The position numbers were made by a program, and so were the translations under genes. Below are positions 9,666-21,015 of a stretch of DNA of 50,464 nt, in pieces. The notes under the pieces were generated by a model, which was not told the origin of the DNA, did not search any database, and was given only the letters and a program-made list of their open reading frames with translations. How positions within the stretch are numbered: position 1 is the first letter of the stretch; every line of letters starts with the position of its first letter. This DNA comes from Phytophthora quininea (Eukaryota > Oomycota > Peronosporomycetes > Peronosporales > Peronosporaceae), in the NCBI GenBank assembly GCA_011947345.1, contig JAAVTG010000286.1:1-50464 (forward strand), read 5' to 3'.

Positions 9666-12082
9666 ATGGCGGCGACCGCCTACGACGACGACGGGAGCTC
9701 CACGGAGACGGAGGTGTACTTCGACCCGGCGGAGCTGCTGGCCTACCAGCAGGCGAGTGTGGGCGACGTGCACGTCAAGCAGGAGGTGGTGGATCTGACC
9801 GTCGACGACGAGGAGGAGGTTTCGAAGGCGAGTTCCGAGTCGCTGGAGCTGCCCAAAGGCAGCGAGTGGAGTCACGGCGCTGTGGGCCAAGAGAGCGACG
9901 TGTTAGCGCTAGAAAAAGCCTTAGCTTTAGCTCATAGCGTTAAGAAGCACAACGAGAAGGAGGAGTCTCTGACGGCGGACACGCTGAAAGGCAACAAGAA
10001 CCAGATAAAGCGGAGGATTGTGTCGCTCAAGGGATCGCCACCGGAGTCGACTGTCGCCACTAAACCAGTGGCTGTGGGGCTGAGAAAACCATTGGCGTCG
10101 GTGGTGGGGGCGCCAACGGAGCTGGAGAAGGGGTTGACAACACAGAGAACTGCACAGAAGAAGACGCCAGAGACACAGAAGAGTGAGGACAAGATCAAGG
10201 AGAGGAGAGAGTCCACCAAGTCTACACCAAGAGCGCGAGCTGCGTCACCACCACGACGTCGAGATCGTACTGCGGAACACCGCCAGTCGCCGTCTAGACA
10301 CCGCAGATCCCCATCGAGACGACGAGTTGAGCCTAGTAAGTCTACCCCAAGATATCGAGCAGAGTCACCACCAAGACGACGAGATGATCGTAGGACGGAG
10401 CACCGCCGGTCGCCGTCCACACACCGCAGATCACCACCAAGACGACGAGTAGAGTCCAGCAGGTCTACCCCAAGACACCGAGAAAACTCGCCACCGCGAC
10501 GGCAAGTGGACCGAGGTAGATCTCCTTCTCGATATCGAGACGAGCACAGAAAGTTGACGCCAATGGGAACTCACTCACCGCCGCGACGAGATGAACGAGG
10601 CAAGTCACGTGCAAGATATCAAGATGAGCCGAGGGATCGGGCAGATCTCCGACGGTCACCTTCGCGATATCGTAGATCACCCAGTCAGCGTTATTCCAGA
10701 AGAAGTCGGAGCAGATCTCCACCGACACGACGAGTTGTCGAGACCCGGGGACGCTCCAGATCACGATCGCGTCACCGGGATAGCAAGACTGCTGACTCAA
10801 GACAACCAACAACTTCAGAGAAATACCATTGTACTGTGGAGGGAACTTCAACTTCTCGACAAAGTTCTTCTGCCAAGCGGCCTCGAAGCCCTGATAGGTC
10901 TGCCCGACCACTTCAATCTTCCAATGACTCGCGCAGGAGTCGAGGGAAAAGTGTGCACCCCGACAGTCGTCGCGATGAGGCTAATCATCGTGATCGCCAT
11001 GCGAACAAGGTTTATACTTCTTCAGTAAAGGGTAAGGATGCTATATCGCGTCGAGATTCTGTGCGAACGACTCAAACGACCAGCTGTGTAGATCACCAAA
11101 GAGGGACAACGTCGGCTACTAGTGACCGCCATCATGCGAGTGGACAAAATGCAAGCAAGAGCAATGCATCGGCGAATTGCGAAGCACACAAGGGAGATAG
11201 GAACATTTCTCATCCAAGCAGTACTTCCGGTGGTCAGGCAAAGAAGGCCCACCCTTCTGGGAAGCCCACACAACCAGCCAAGCGGAAGCACCCGACCACA
11301 CCTGAACCCCATTCAACTGCTAAACGAAGCAAGCCCCATGCAGAGTCGACTTGGGCCTCAAATGACACCACGAAAACTGGGGCTACCACGTTCCAGTATC
11401 ACAACGCTTTTGAAAAGCAAGTGTTCAAGCTGAAAAAGCAGGAAGCAGATGTACTCGAAATGTCTGCGGATGCCACAGCCGACGAGTGGCATTTGGCGAA
11501 AAGGAAGAGAGGTATCGGCGAAACCAAGGAACGGTTGCAGAAGGAAGATTATGAACGGTTCTGGGAGCTGTACAACACGATGACAGTCACAAAGAAGACC
11601 TGGCAGAGTACCAACAGATTCGAGTGTTCTCGAGACGGGTGCTTCTATTCAAGCAGGATAAGGCGAAGCTGCAAGAACAACAGCACATCTCGCTCTCACC
11701 CGAAGTGGCTGAAAAAGTGCTGCGTCGGTTGGAAAAGGAAGAGAAAGAGCTGTCGACAGAGAACCCCTACATGTTTGCACGAATTATGGATGACCCTGCT
11801 CAAGGAGGGAAGCGAAACTATGTTCCCAGCGCTACGACTGCGCGATACACCAACATATCCCGAGGGACCATGAACCGTGCTCACCACGAGTACTTTGAGG
11901 ACACTGAAGCGCAACAGCAGCCATTCCAACGTCGTGCGATGGGAGCAGTGTCATATTGCAATCAACAGCAAAGGAACCTCCCTACCAAAGCTCGAGTCCG
12001 TGTTGGTGCTTCTTTGAACGGTAGCATGCAATTCTCCACTCACGCCAGGACTAACAATCCGGCATGGTTCTTAAAGGGCTAA
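9666..12082 (+). CDS. RS-domain (Arg/Ser-rich) nuclear protein of unknown function (one frameshift)
   Basis: Repaired length is about 805 residues. The first 90 residues are acidic, with a VVDLTVDDEEEV stretch resembling a SUMO-interacting motif. Residues about 180-390 form a long RS domain of imperfect repeats built from RRSPSR, SPPRRR and STPRYR units, as in splicing regulators and other nuclear-speckle proteins. Residues about 390-590 are low complexity and Ser/Thr/Lys-rich. The last 210 residues are less repetitive and helical (QKEDYERFWELYN, then KVLRRLEKEEKELSTENPY). No RNA-recognition motif is visible, so it is not a classical SR protein. The frame shifts once near 11577, and one added base makes the span divisible by three. 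The ATG at 9666 sits in ACCATGG. A role in splicing or transcription-coupled RNA processing is inferred only from the RS repeats. Confidence 0.65.
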
Positions 12083-12214
12083 GTGGAGACGATGAGCTAG
12101 CAAGGGTGAAGACACTTGTAAATTTCGAGGTGTGACGATTAAATGCATGACGTGAATTGTTTCCCCTGCCACCGAGAAGCGCTGGTCATTTTGCATTCAC
12201 TAAACTTGACACGT

Positions 12215-13371
12215 TCACAGCGAGCTGCGCGTCGTGAATTTCTCCAGCTCCTGGATAATGTTGCGCACAATGGCCTCAGCCGAACCTTCGCGTGCGAAAG
12301 CAGGAGACATGCCCGACCACAAGGACGAGAACGCGGTGTCTCCTTTTTCTCCGCAGCCTTCTTGAGTGCACCGAGTGGCGCCCCTGCAGTTGGGAACTCT
12401 GGAGCTTCCGCGCACATCGGACCAAGCTCCTTCATCACACGCGTCACGAACCCTCGAGCAGGTCGACCCGAGAAAACGTTTGTGATGGCGGTCTCCACAA
12501 TTTCCTCCCCGGTAGCTTTCCCAGCACGTTTCAACATCTCCCGGTGCAGAGCTGACGTCTTCGTTTCGTCAGCAAGTAAGAACACCGTCCCCATTTGAAC
12601 GGCAGCAGCTCCCAATGCACTTGCTGCCAGAACACCACGAGCATCGCCAATTCCGCCGGTCGCGATCACTGGAAGCTTGATAGCGTCCACGATCTGAGGC
12701 ACTAACGCCATGACACCAGTCTGTCTCGGGAAGTCCATGGAGCTGTTGCGGTATTGACCAGAGTTTCGAGTCGATTCGTTGTCACGAGGCAGAAAGACCC
12801 CGCGATGACCGCCAGCTTCGAGGCCCTGTGCAATGACTGCATCACAGCCTCGTTCTTCCAGCCACTGGGCTTCACGAACGGTGGTAGCGGATGCGATGAC
12901 GAGGGCACCAGTGTCTTTGACACCTCGCACCATCTTCGGAGACGGGAGACCGAAGTGGAAGCTCACAACTTCAGGCTTCAGTTCGCGGATCAGCTCGAGA
13001 CTCACGTCGTCGAACGGCATGCGGAGAGCTCCTTTCGCGGTAAGTTTGGCCAGATCGACACCGTACTCCTTGTAAGATGGAGCGAGAATGTCTTGCCATT
13101 GTTTGTCTGCAGCGGGATCCGCTGCTGGCAACGTGTGACAGAAGAAGTTGAGGTTGATCGGAGCCGACAAGTCCTTGGTAGCGGCGCGAAAGCGCTGGAC
13201 GTGGTCGCGAATGCTGTCGGGAGACAAAAGTGCACACGGGATGGCGCCGAGACCTCCTCCGCGAGCTACGGCGATGGCGAGGTCGCTGTCTTGAGCGCCA
13301 GCCATCGGAGACTGTAGCAACGGCGCCCGTAGGCCGAGACGCTGGATCAAACGAAGGTCGCGCCACGCCAT
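12215..13371 (-). CDS. Nitronate monooxygenase (2-nitropropane dioxygenase family; one frameshift)
   Basis: Repaired length is 385 residues, a usual size for this FMN-dependent TIM-barrel enzyme, which oxidises alkyl nitronates such as propionate 3-nitronate. Visible motifs are the N-terminal RAPLLQSPMAGAQDSDLA, GGGLGAIPCALLSP, the QGLEAGGHRG phosphate-binding segment and VIATGGIGDARG, followed by GAAAVQMGTVFLLADE. The frame breaks near 12350 in a run of five A (minus strand). With six, the frame enters a 3' reading ending ...RNIIQELEKFTTRSSL and stopping at 12215. Without repair it runs on to 12139 as low-quality sequence. The gene converges on the RS-rich gene with 132 bp between them. Detoxifying nitro compounds is the known family role; a role against host nitro toxins would be speculation. 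Confidence 0.85.
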
Positions 13372-13386
13372 GCCTGCAGTAGGTTC

Positions 13387-13401
13387 GATGCGGAAGAATG
13401 A
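13387..13401 (-). promoter_or_regulatory. Initiator-like element of the nitronate monooxygenase gene
   Basis: Read on the minus strand this is TCATTCTTCCGCATC, close to the oomycete initiator TCATTYYNCAWTTT. It lies 16-30 bases before the start codon. The match is partial in its 3' half. Confidence 0.45.
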
Positions 13402-13456
13402 GGAGTGATCGGCGTCAACGTCCGAGGATACTTCTGCAAGTGGATGAGTGACCTCT

Positions 13457-14267
13457 TCAAGCAGCTATTGGACAGATGCTTTTGGGATCGCAAGTCGTGG
13501 ATTTGCAGCCTGGGAAGTCATTAACAGTCCCGAGAAACTCGGGGACGAGGTTCACACCATTCGCGAGTTCGTTGGCTCGAGTAAACGGTGGGAGTTCCTG
13601 CATTCGTGGTGCTCGGGGCTGAAGGCCAGTCTCATCTACTATCGATTTCATGGCGACGGCGCCTTCACTCGCACACCATATACCAGAATGCACCGTGTTC
13701 CATCCAAACGCCATGACCAATAAGTTGGCATTCGTCCACGACGCATTGCTACTTCTTGGGGCTGTAGCTCACGTGGATCACAGTGTGTGGAAGTCCTGCT
13801 TCGGAGATGTTGTAAAGTTGATTTTGGCGCCGTGGACAATGAGAGTTCCGAGACACAAGTCCCACATCGGTTTGAGTTCCTACCGTGTGGACTTTTAATG
13901 ACGACGGGGCAAGTGAGTGGATCGACGTTCTCGTTCGTAGTTACGGGAGGTACCAGGTAACGGGGAGCTACAAACTCGAAGATCTCGACCAAACATGCTC
14001 ATCTAGTCCAACCCAGCGGAAGCCTTGCATCTCCTCTTCTTTGCTTGGGAAGGTGGCCAGAACACACTCCAAAACGCAAGTTTGTCGTCCGTCGACAGCG
14101 GGCTCGAGTGTCCGCGCAACCAGCTTGAGATGGAAGCTCTTGAAAGCGCGCACGATGCCACTTTCCGGAATAACGCGACGGCCTTCATTGGTAGCCGCTC
14201 GCTCCGTGCAGTTGCTGGTCAATAAAGACGCCAGCGTTTCGACAAGCGGATAAAGTGAATTAAACAC
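13457..14267 (-). pseudogene. Unidentified minus-strand gene or gene remnants
   Basis: A minus-strand frame from 14267 reads through MFNSLYPLVETLASLL and FHLKLVARTLEPAVDG to GFRWVGLDEHV. After one missing base it continues as VEIFEFVAPRYL. A phase-0 intron of 74 bp fits at 13880-13953 (GTACCT donor, CTCAC branch, TAG acceptor), joining to ELKPMWDLCLGTLIVHGAKI. This reading ends near 13754, or continues past two in-frame TGA codons at 13769-13771 and 13778-13780. A further minus-strand stretch at 13457-13720 (TRANELANGVNLVPEFLGTV, ending CDPKSICPIAA) also looks coding. Whether these are one decayed gene or two pieces is unclear. I recognise no family. Confidence 0.3.
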
Positions 14268-14521
14268 GCTATTCCAGCTTTTGCAAACTGCAACACTCTC
14301 TTACCATTCATGCAATTGCTGTTCGTCCACCATCTAGCGCCAAACAGTAAAAGTTTCGTTTCCTCCTCTGACTCACTCTTTACTGAAGAGGAGAGTGGAT
14401 ACTCTGCAATGATTACACATTCGAATAATTGCGAAAATGGAAGCGTTCCACGACCGTTGATTGGCTGCTGTTCTTTTCATCCAATCAAACGGTATCGTTG
14501 AAGTCGTAGCCACTTCAGCTG

Positions 14522-14537
14522 CTTCATTCTTCAATTT
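14522..14537 (+). promoter_or_regulatory. Oomycete initiator element of the glycosyltransferase gene
   Basis: The sequence CTTCATTCTTCAATTT carries an almost exact match to TCATTYYNCAWTTT. It lies about 33 bases before the ATG at 14570, the usual distance for a short oomycete leader. Confidence 0.65.
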
Positions 14538-14569
14538 GCCGCCAAGAGCTCACATCACCAGGAAACGCC

Positions 14570-16351
14570 ATGCGCCAGCTGCGCTCCGTGACGCTCAAGG
14601 CGTCGTCGCTGCCGGTGCCCATCACTCGCTCGCGGCGGCTGCGCTTCGGGCCCGTGCTGCTCATCTACGCGCTGGGCTTCCTGCTGTTCGAGCTCTTCAT
14701 CTTCAAGCTGGCCAGGTTCTCGACGTCCCGACGGCTCGTCTCGGTCCCTCACGACAGCGAGCGCTTCGCCCTCCAGCCTCCAGACCTGGAAGTGTCCGGG
14801 CTGGCCCAGATCTCCGTTGCTCGATGGATGACGGACGAGAGCCAGCAAGTGCCGAGCCAGGAGAGAGAGCACCTGAGCTGGCTGCATGCGGCCTGTATGG
14901 CCAGAAAGCAGGCTATCATTCCATGGCAACATGGCGCCCCAGACTACTCCGGGGAGCAGCATAATAAAGGAGTTTTTCTACTGGAACGAGGCGACCCCAG
15001 AGTGCTGGAACAGCTCAAACAGTGTCCAGATGTGGACGTCTATCTGCCCGACGGCATCCGAGGACTCGGATACTGCGAAGACGCAGTGGCCTTCACAAAA
15101 TGTAAAGCATTTTTTAATCATATATAGTAGGTAGAAGGTGGGGACTGATGTTGTTGCTGTGGACAGATCTACACTCTAGGATCTTGCCGTTGTGGGCTTT
15201 GGAGGACAAATTCTTTGATCCGGCCACTGGGGAGGACGTCATGTACTACCAATTGTGTCCGCAGACGCCCATGCTTTTCTTCAACCACTACTGGGACTCA
15301 CGACCAGACCGGTCCGAATGGCCACGGAGCAAACCGATCTACATCATGCCCAACATTGAGATGCGCGAACTCACAGCCAAAGAGTATTGGAGCGTGGATG
15401 TTGTCATTTGCAGGACACTAGCATGTGACCAGCGAGTGAAGGCTTGGTACGCACAGGAAGGAAACCCTCGAGACACAAAGGTGTTCTTCACGAGGTTTAC
15501 TTCGACCGATATCGCTAATCACGCCGCTGAGATGCTCGGAGAGAGCGAAATTCAGGCGAAAAACTTTGAAAAAGTTCGCTTTACGCATACGGCTGGATCC
15601 AGGTGCGATCTGTTGACTTTTGATTGTCGGTGGGGATGAACTCACGTTTGTTTTGTTTGTTTCGTGGTGTAGTCCGTACAAAGGCACTCAGCAGGTCCTT
15701 GACTGCTGGTTGTCGCACCCAAACTACCCACCGTTAGACCTCTACATCCACGACAAGATGTACGGGGAGCGGTTCCAAGCAGTCTACGACGACGCCATTC
15801 TCGAAGCTCCCAATGTAAACCTCATTCATAAGCGTATGGATGCAGTAGCGTTTGGGAAAATGCTGGCAGAGACCTCGTTCTTCCTCTGCCCAAGCACCCA
15901 AGAAGGTTATGGCCACTATATCGACCAGGCTCGAGCATCGGGAGGCGTCATTATCACCACAGACGCCCACCCGATGAACGAACTCGTTGCTTCTAAGAAA
16001 ATGGGCGTGCTGATTGACACACACCGCCAAACCCACCCAGATATGCTTCTTGGTGGCGGATACGAAGGCAGACACGGACTGAAGTCGGTGGACGGTCTTG
16101 TCGCCAAATTTTCAGCTCAAGACTTGTGCAGTGCTGTGGATTACGTAGTGAAGCAGACTGGCCCTACAGAGCGGGAAGCGATGGCTGCACAAGCTCGCAG
16201 ACAGTACCACGAAGACACTAAGTTTTTCGCACAGCGAATGATCCAGCTGCGGCTATACGCTCGTGAAATGCGGAGCCTCTGGGTCCCACCAGAGGAAGAC
16301 ATTGCTGTTGGCGACCCCGAGCGGATCACTCTTCTGCGAAAAATGGATTGA
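14570..16351 (+). CDS. Type II membrane glycosyltransferase, GT-B/GT4-like (three exons, intact)
   Basis: Exons are 14570-15101, 15167-15602 and 15673-16351. Introns are 65 bp (15102-15166, phase 1) and 70 bp (15603-15672, phase 2), both GT..AG. The exons sum to exactly 549 codons, giving 548 residues with no frameshift. A short basic N-terminus precedes one membrane anchor at about residues 25-45 (FGPVLLIYALGFLLFELFIF), so the catalytic part should face the Golgi or ER lumen. The second splice creates HTAGSSPYKGTQQVLDCW, the start of the C-terminal nucleotide-sugar Rossmann fold. Then come FLCPSTQEGYGHYIDQA and GGVIITTDAHPMNEL, the donor-binding region with its conserved glutamates. The acceptor and sugar donor cannot be read from the sequence. 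Confidence 0.8.
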
Positions 16352-17106
16352 AGTACAAGACAATCGAATAAGATTATTTTCCTTATGAGAATGCAAGCAC
16401 CAAGATGATGATTTATTGCGATGATAAACACCGAGCTGGAAGCTGAACAGTTGGGGATCTCTTCAATGCAGTTTCGTGGCACGACAAGATGGTTGCTATC
16501 AGATGCCCCTCAGCCGCTAAATTCCACGTGTGGATACAAGAAAGTCGTGCGAGTCTTGCTTAGGAGCAACTTCCTGGTAGCAACCGTCACACGGGCTACA
16601 TGTCATGTAGAGCCTTGCCGGGAACTCGCATGGACTCCACTCCCGCAAAACATCTCCATGATGGAGATGTTTTGCGGAGTGGAGTCCATGCCATGATTCA
16701 TGGAGATGTTTTGCGGGAGTGCACAACTGATTGGCAAGAAGTGCTCTATGCCATTGTCGCAACAGCGCTCAAAGATGTCCGCAGTGTCCATGGTCTCACT
16801 CGGAGACTAACAACTTAAGCATACAACTTCGTTAGCGTGAAGATTCCACGACCATCACAACTCAGATGAAATGCGGTGAGTCACCGCCGGGGACATCGTG
16901 CTGAGCTGCGCCTCAATCTCCACCAACACAAAGGCGATGGACCCTTTAATGACCGCCACGTCAGAACAAGCTGTCCCCTTTATACCGAGAGCGGACTGAG
17001 CCAGAGCAGCCTCCAGACGACAGATGCAACAAGATGGAGCGTCTGTCGGTTTAATTCAAGTCCGTGAACATCACTGCACGCTTCATTTGTAGAAACCCTT
17101 TGCATG
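16352..17106. other. Intergenic, 755 bp, with hairpin repeat and no gene
   Basis: Apart from the palindrome at 16629-16690 and its extra arm, nothing coding or structural was recognised between the glycosyltransferase and the START-FYVE gene. Confidence 0.6.
16629..16721. repeat. 62 bp near-perfect palindrome followed by a third arm copy
   Basis: The left arm 16629-16659 and right arm 16661-16690 are reverse complements with a single one-base bulge, leaving a one-base centre. The arm begins CATGGACTCCACTC. Eight bases further on, 16699-16721 repeats the inner half of the right arm (ATGGAGATGTTTTGCGGGAG). Such a structure could be a degenerate miniature inverted-repeat element or the product of a foldback event. 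Confidence 0.8.
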
Positions 17107-18425
17107 ATGAACGTCGAGGGATATCGCGGAAGCATTCCGTTCAAACCATTGCGACTCACCTTCGAGGAGCAGGAGCGCTGTCAGGAGTTGACACTGCAAT
17201 TGTTGGACCGAACGCTGCGCAGCTACGACGAACGCGATGATGCCAACACCCACGGCTCGCCACGACACCACTCCAACCTCGACAGCGCTCGCTGGAAGCG
17301 CCACAAAACCCAAGCTAACGCGTCGCTGTATGTAGAGCGAGATCATGGCTTTAGGAGGGATCTCCACATGCCTGGAGACAATTGGGACCGCCCGGCAGTT
17401 CTCCTTGCCGTCGGCACCATCGACGCCAGCTTAGACGATGTCATGTTGGGCCTCGTCACGCAAACCTTCGGGGAAATGCGACTCCGAGCTGCTTCAATCG
17501 CGACTTACGACGTCAGCGGAGCGACATTGGCGAAGCTTTCCGGACCCACTGACGAGGATCCGTTCCAGAACTTGAGCGTCATGTGGATGGTAGGGGAGCA
17601 AGGCTGGCCGTTGAGTATGATCGTTCGTCCGAGAGATTTCACAATGCTCTGTGCGTCTGGAGTGATCACCCGCTCCAACGGGGACCGCATCGGCTATGAT
17701 TTAGTGCAGCCGGCGCCGCTCTCACAACTCGCTCCTCTTCCTAAACCAATGACTCGTGGGAAGTTGATGCACGGCGCGCTGTATCGTGAAATGGGGAACG
17801 GAATGGTAGACGTCTACATCCAGTTGTATGTGGAGACGATGGGGCATATCTTGGATACAATCGTCATGAACGCTATGTGGGCCTCCACTTTGGGATTTTG
17901 GAAAGCTCCACAGGTAGCTGAACAAAGAAGCTGCAGTGGTGCCTCATGAACAACATGAAGAACCCCAATGCTAGGAGACAGCGAGTAGTGCGTAGTACGT
18001 TGGCTGATCTTTCACGTTGTGATATCTGCAAGGAAAAGTTCAAGCGCCACTGCCGAGACCTCGACGGACTTCCCAGCTCTAGCAACTCGTGCGCCATATG
18101 CGCGACATTGCTGTGCTCAAAGTGTCAAGTCAAACGGTCGTTTCGGGTCCTCACTGGTAACAGGAGAGGACCTCCGACGCGAAGCGTCCATGTTGTTTTG
18201 TGTCGGAGATGTCTAGAGTTCGTCAACTATCAACGTTCAGCGGAGATCGCGTGCGAACTGGAGCAGCAGCGACTGACGCAAGCCGCGAACGATAACGCAG
18301 ACAGTGGTCGCTCAACATGGGGGTTATTGGACGATGCTATGACCCCTTCCTGGTCCCCAGGAAGGTCAATCTCGGAGTACACGTACAGTTTTCCCGACGC
18401 AGCAAGCGTCTTCAGCGCTCCGTGA
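17107..18425 (+). CDS. START-FYVE domain protein (one frameshift)
   Basis: Repaired length is 439 residues. Residues about 90-270 have the START-like lipid-binding pattern common in oomycete proteins of this class: VGTIDASLDDVMLGL, then DPFQNLSVMWMVGEQGWP and ETMGHILDTIVMNAMWAS. Residues about 295-380 form a FYVE-related zinc finger with four Cys pairs (CDIC, CAIC, CSKC, CRRC) and a basic QVKRSFRV segment. The family is thought to bind lipids at endosomal membranes. The frame changes near 17922 in a GAACAAAG stretch. One added base joins AAPQVAE-type sequence to TKKLQWCLMNN and makes the length divisible by three. I preferred this to a 47 bp intron because the bridging residues look like real coding sequence. 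The second of two adjacent ATGs was chosen because the pseudogene copy at 20 kb starts with the equivalent MNV. Confidence 0.75.
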
Positions 18426-18492
18426 TTTTGAACAAGCTCGAACGAATGGGATTTTATTAGTGATATTGGTAGATCTCGGACGGTCTGTGTGG

Positions 18493-19885
18493 CTAGACTG
18501 GCGTGTTGGTGACCTTGTAGGTCTCTCCCTTGTCGGGCGACTGGCGTTGAATGCCGTTCTCGCCGTTGAGTTTTGCATAGAACTGCTCGTCCATTTCATC
18601 CAAACTTTGGTTGTTGTCGAACGTGCAGAACCACGTCAGCGGGATGGAGATCAACGAGAGTGCAGCAAAAGTGTAGAATGCGCCGGAGTACCCAAAGCCA
18701 TCGTACTCCACCCAGATGGAGAAACCAAAGATCCGATCGCAGCTCCAGCTTTACCGGCTGCCGCAGAGATACCGTGGCAAGTGGTGCGAATTGGCGTCGG
18801 GAACATTTCCGTGGGCATCACAAACGTTGACATGTTGGGGCCGAAGTTGGAGAAAAGAGAGCAGCGCCATAGAAGACAATGAACAGCACCGCGCTCTTCT
18901 TGAGCTCATCCCAGAAAATGGCCAGCACTAGGAACAGCACTGTCATAACTGCGAAGCCTTGCAGCTGAATTAGTTTGCGACCGATCCGGTTGATAAAGTA
19001 AAGCGCGACGTAGTAGCCTGGCAACGCCATCAGTGCGACGAAAGCATTTTGTGTCGTCACCACCCGCAGCGAGGCGTTCTTGACCCCACGACGGACAGGA
19101 TACTTGCTGAGAAGAGGTTCTGCGCGTAGAAAACGATGTCAAATAGGAACCACGTGCCTGCCGTCCCGAGAAGGCTAACACCATAGTGTTTCAAGATGAA
19201 CGAGAGCGGAGGCCGTTTGTTTGTTGCGTTTTCGTTGGTTGCAAGGCGACGTTCTTCAGCTGCTTTGAAGGCTTCGGTCTCTTCAGCGGTGATACGGTAG
19301 TAGCACACAATGCACGCTGGAATGACACCAATACCAAACAGCAAGCGCCAAACGACTTCTAGTCGTGTTGGATCGTTCATCCCCTTGTCACCATCCGCCA
19401 AGGCCTCAACAAGTAAATTGCCAAGGATGGCTGCCGTGACAGACCCAACACCTTGCAGGGAAAATGTCAATGCCACGCGACTATTGCGATCCGCTACCGA
19501 CGACGCGTCTTCAGCAGTAGATGAGGCTGCAAGTGGATATTCTCCACCAATTCCAACGCCTAAAATGAAGCGGGCGACAGCAAGGAACCACAACGTGCCC
19601 AAAGGCGATCCGCCGTAAGAGAGCGTGCACAAAATACCGCCGAAGATCAGCAGGATGCACGTGGCGACCATGTTGACGCGACGACCGAAGACGTCGCCGA
19701 GATAGCCGAAAAGAAGCTGGCCGACTACGGCACCCATGAGAGCTGCTGCTGATACGGTGGATTTCATGCCGGACGTGTAGACTTCCTTCCCGTACTGCTC
19801 CGTGAGCACGACGTTGACGACATTCATGACAAAAGGTCGTACGCGTCGTTGAAAAGCCGATGCCACGGACGAGAAACTTGTTCAT
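18493..19885 (-). CDS. Phosphate permease, PHT1-like MFS (copy 2; five one-base gaps)
   Basis: This is a paralog of the intact permease at 5711-7114, about as long and similar throughout: [11 protein letters not shown] at the start, then [33 protein letters not shown] and a [11 protein letters not shown] tail. Compared with copy 1 it is interrupted five times. Two gaps lie near the N-terminus (TTTT runs near 19812-19856), one near 19083 (CCCC on the plus strand), one near 18853 (TTTT) and one near 18726 (TTT). Each gap is one base missing from a homopolymer run. Five added bases give 465 residues against 467 in copy 1. No stop codon arises by substitution. I therefore treat the gene as probably functional with base-calling errors. 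Confidence 0.78.
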
Positions 19886-21015
19886 GGCGGCGGTTGGGCA
19901 GAAGGAAGCAGTGACCTGAACCTTAGGGGATTCGTGAAGCTGGGTCAATCTGAAAGTAAACGCTGCTTGAAGACTAGAACCCGGAACCAAGCTGCGCCGG
20001 TGCAATATATCGACAGTTATTTGCCGTTATGTTAATTGATTTGGACGAGCAGGCAAATGAATCTCGACGCATTTCATCGCTAGGCAGATCGCACCTTCGT
20101 TCATGAGATGTGAGCCGTAACGAAAGCTGAGAATGGACAGCCCCAGCATGACGTCGTCCAATTTGGCGTCGATGAGGTTTGGAGTGGTGTCGTGGCGATC
20201 CGTGGGTGTTGGCATCATCGCGTTCGTCGTAACTGCAAAGCATCCGATCCAACAATTGCAGAGTCAACTCTCTTGACAGCGTTCCTGCTCCTCGAAGGTG
20301 AGTCGCAATGGTTTGAACGGAATGTTGCCCCGCCATTCCGTGACGTTCATCGTGCAGTCTGTTTAGGAAAATGTGCTTGCTGGGAGAAGAGGTTTTGGTC
20401 AGTCCATCGTTGCGTCTATCTTTTGGTAGGGCGACCAGGTCATAAAGTAGACAAAGTGTCGTGACGTGGCGGTCGCTCGCACAGCAAAATGATCCTCGCA
20501 CCTTTGTGTTTGGTAGACATCGAGCCTACTAAATGTCGAGCCTGCTAGATCCATTGTGGTCGACATCCGCTCAAATAACAATGGAAGATTTGACGTCCGC
20601 TACAGGTATCACGTCAATCCGCCGCACCGTTACCACTTGGAAAACGAGAAAGCTTGACGATGCTCTCCGTCCTCACGACGGGCCGTTCGAGTGCGTCCCC
20701 ATCCTGGCAGCAACAACAAACAGTTAGTCAGCCCAATGGTGTGTCAACGTGCGGCAATTCTTCACTACCAAAGCTCGGCGTAGGGAGTGGCGGCATCCAC
20801 TTATAACGAGCTGTCGGCAGCCTTCTGCAGCAGGCAATATGCCAGTCAGTAGACACTCGGTCACTGATTGATACAAGATTCCGATCCGAAGTTGACTAAG
20901 TGTGTGTCGATTAGCTACTTAAAAAACTCGTATATGTATGCTTTTTAATAACTTATGTCTGCTCAACGGATAATATATTTTAATCTATTCCATCAAATAC
21001 ATCAGCTCGCTCTAG
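19886..21015. other. Intergenic with a decayed START gene copy at 20035-20350; no other gene
   Basis: Besides the START fragment I see no gene. The last 130 bases before transporter A's stop are AT-rich, as expected for a 3' flank. Confidence 0.55.
20035..20350 (-). pseudogene. Decayed 5' part of a START-FYVE gene paralog
   Basis: Read on the minus strand this repeats the start of the gene at 17107: MNVTEWRGNIPFKPLRLTFE, then ELTLQLLDRMLCSYDERDD and ANTHGSPRHHS. It then jumps straight to IDAKLDDVMLGL, skipping about 150 bases that encode roughly 45 residues in the intact gene, and stops soon afterwards. There is also a two-base insertion (AG) near 20275. No FYVE part is present. Unlike most frame breaks in this window, these changes are an insertion and an internal deletion, so real decay is the better reading. 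Confidence 0.7.

Noticed and set aside
12139..12214. C-terminal extension of nitronate monooxygenase to 12139
   Set aside because: It arises only from the frameshifted reading after the A run. The alternative frame, ending at 12215, has family-like helical sequence.
17914..17974. A GT..AG intron in the START-FYVE gene
   Set aside because: The 61 bp version puts the second exon in a frame with an early stop, and a 47 bp version is unusually short. One missing base explains the join and keeps family-like residues.
18493..19885. Phosphate permease 2 as a pseudogene
   Set aside because: All five breaks are one-base losses in homopolymer runs. There is no nonsense substitution, and the repaired length nearly equals the intact paralog.
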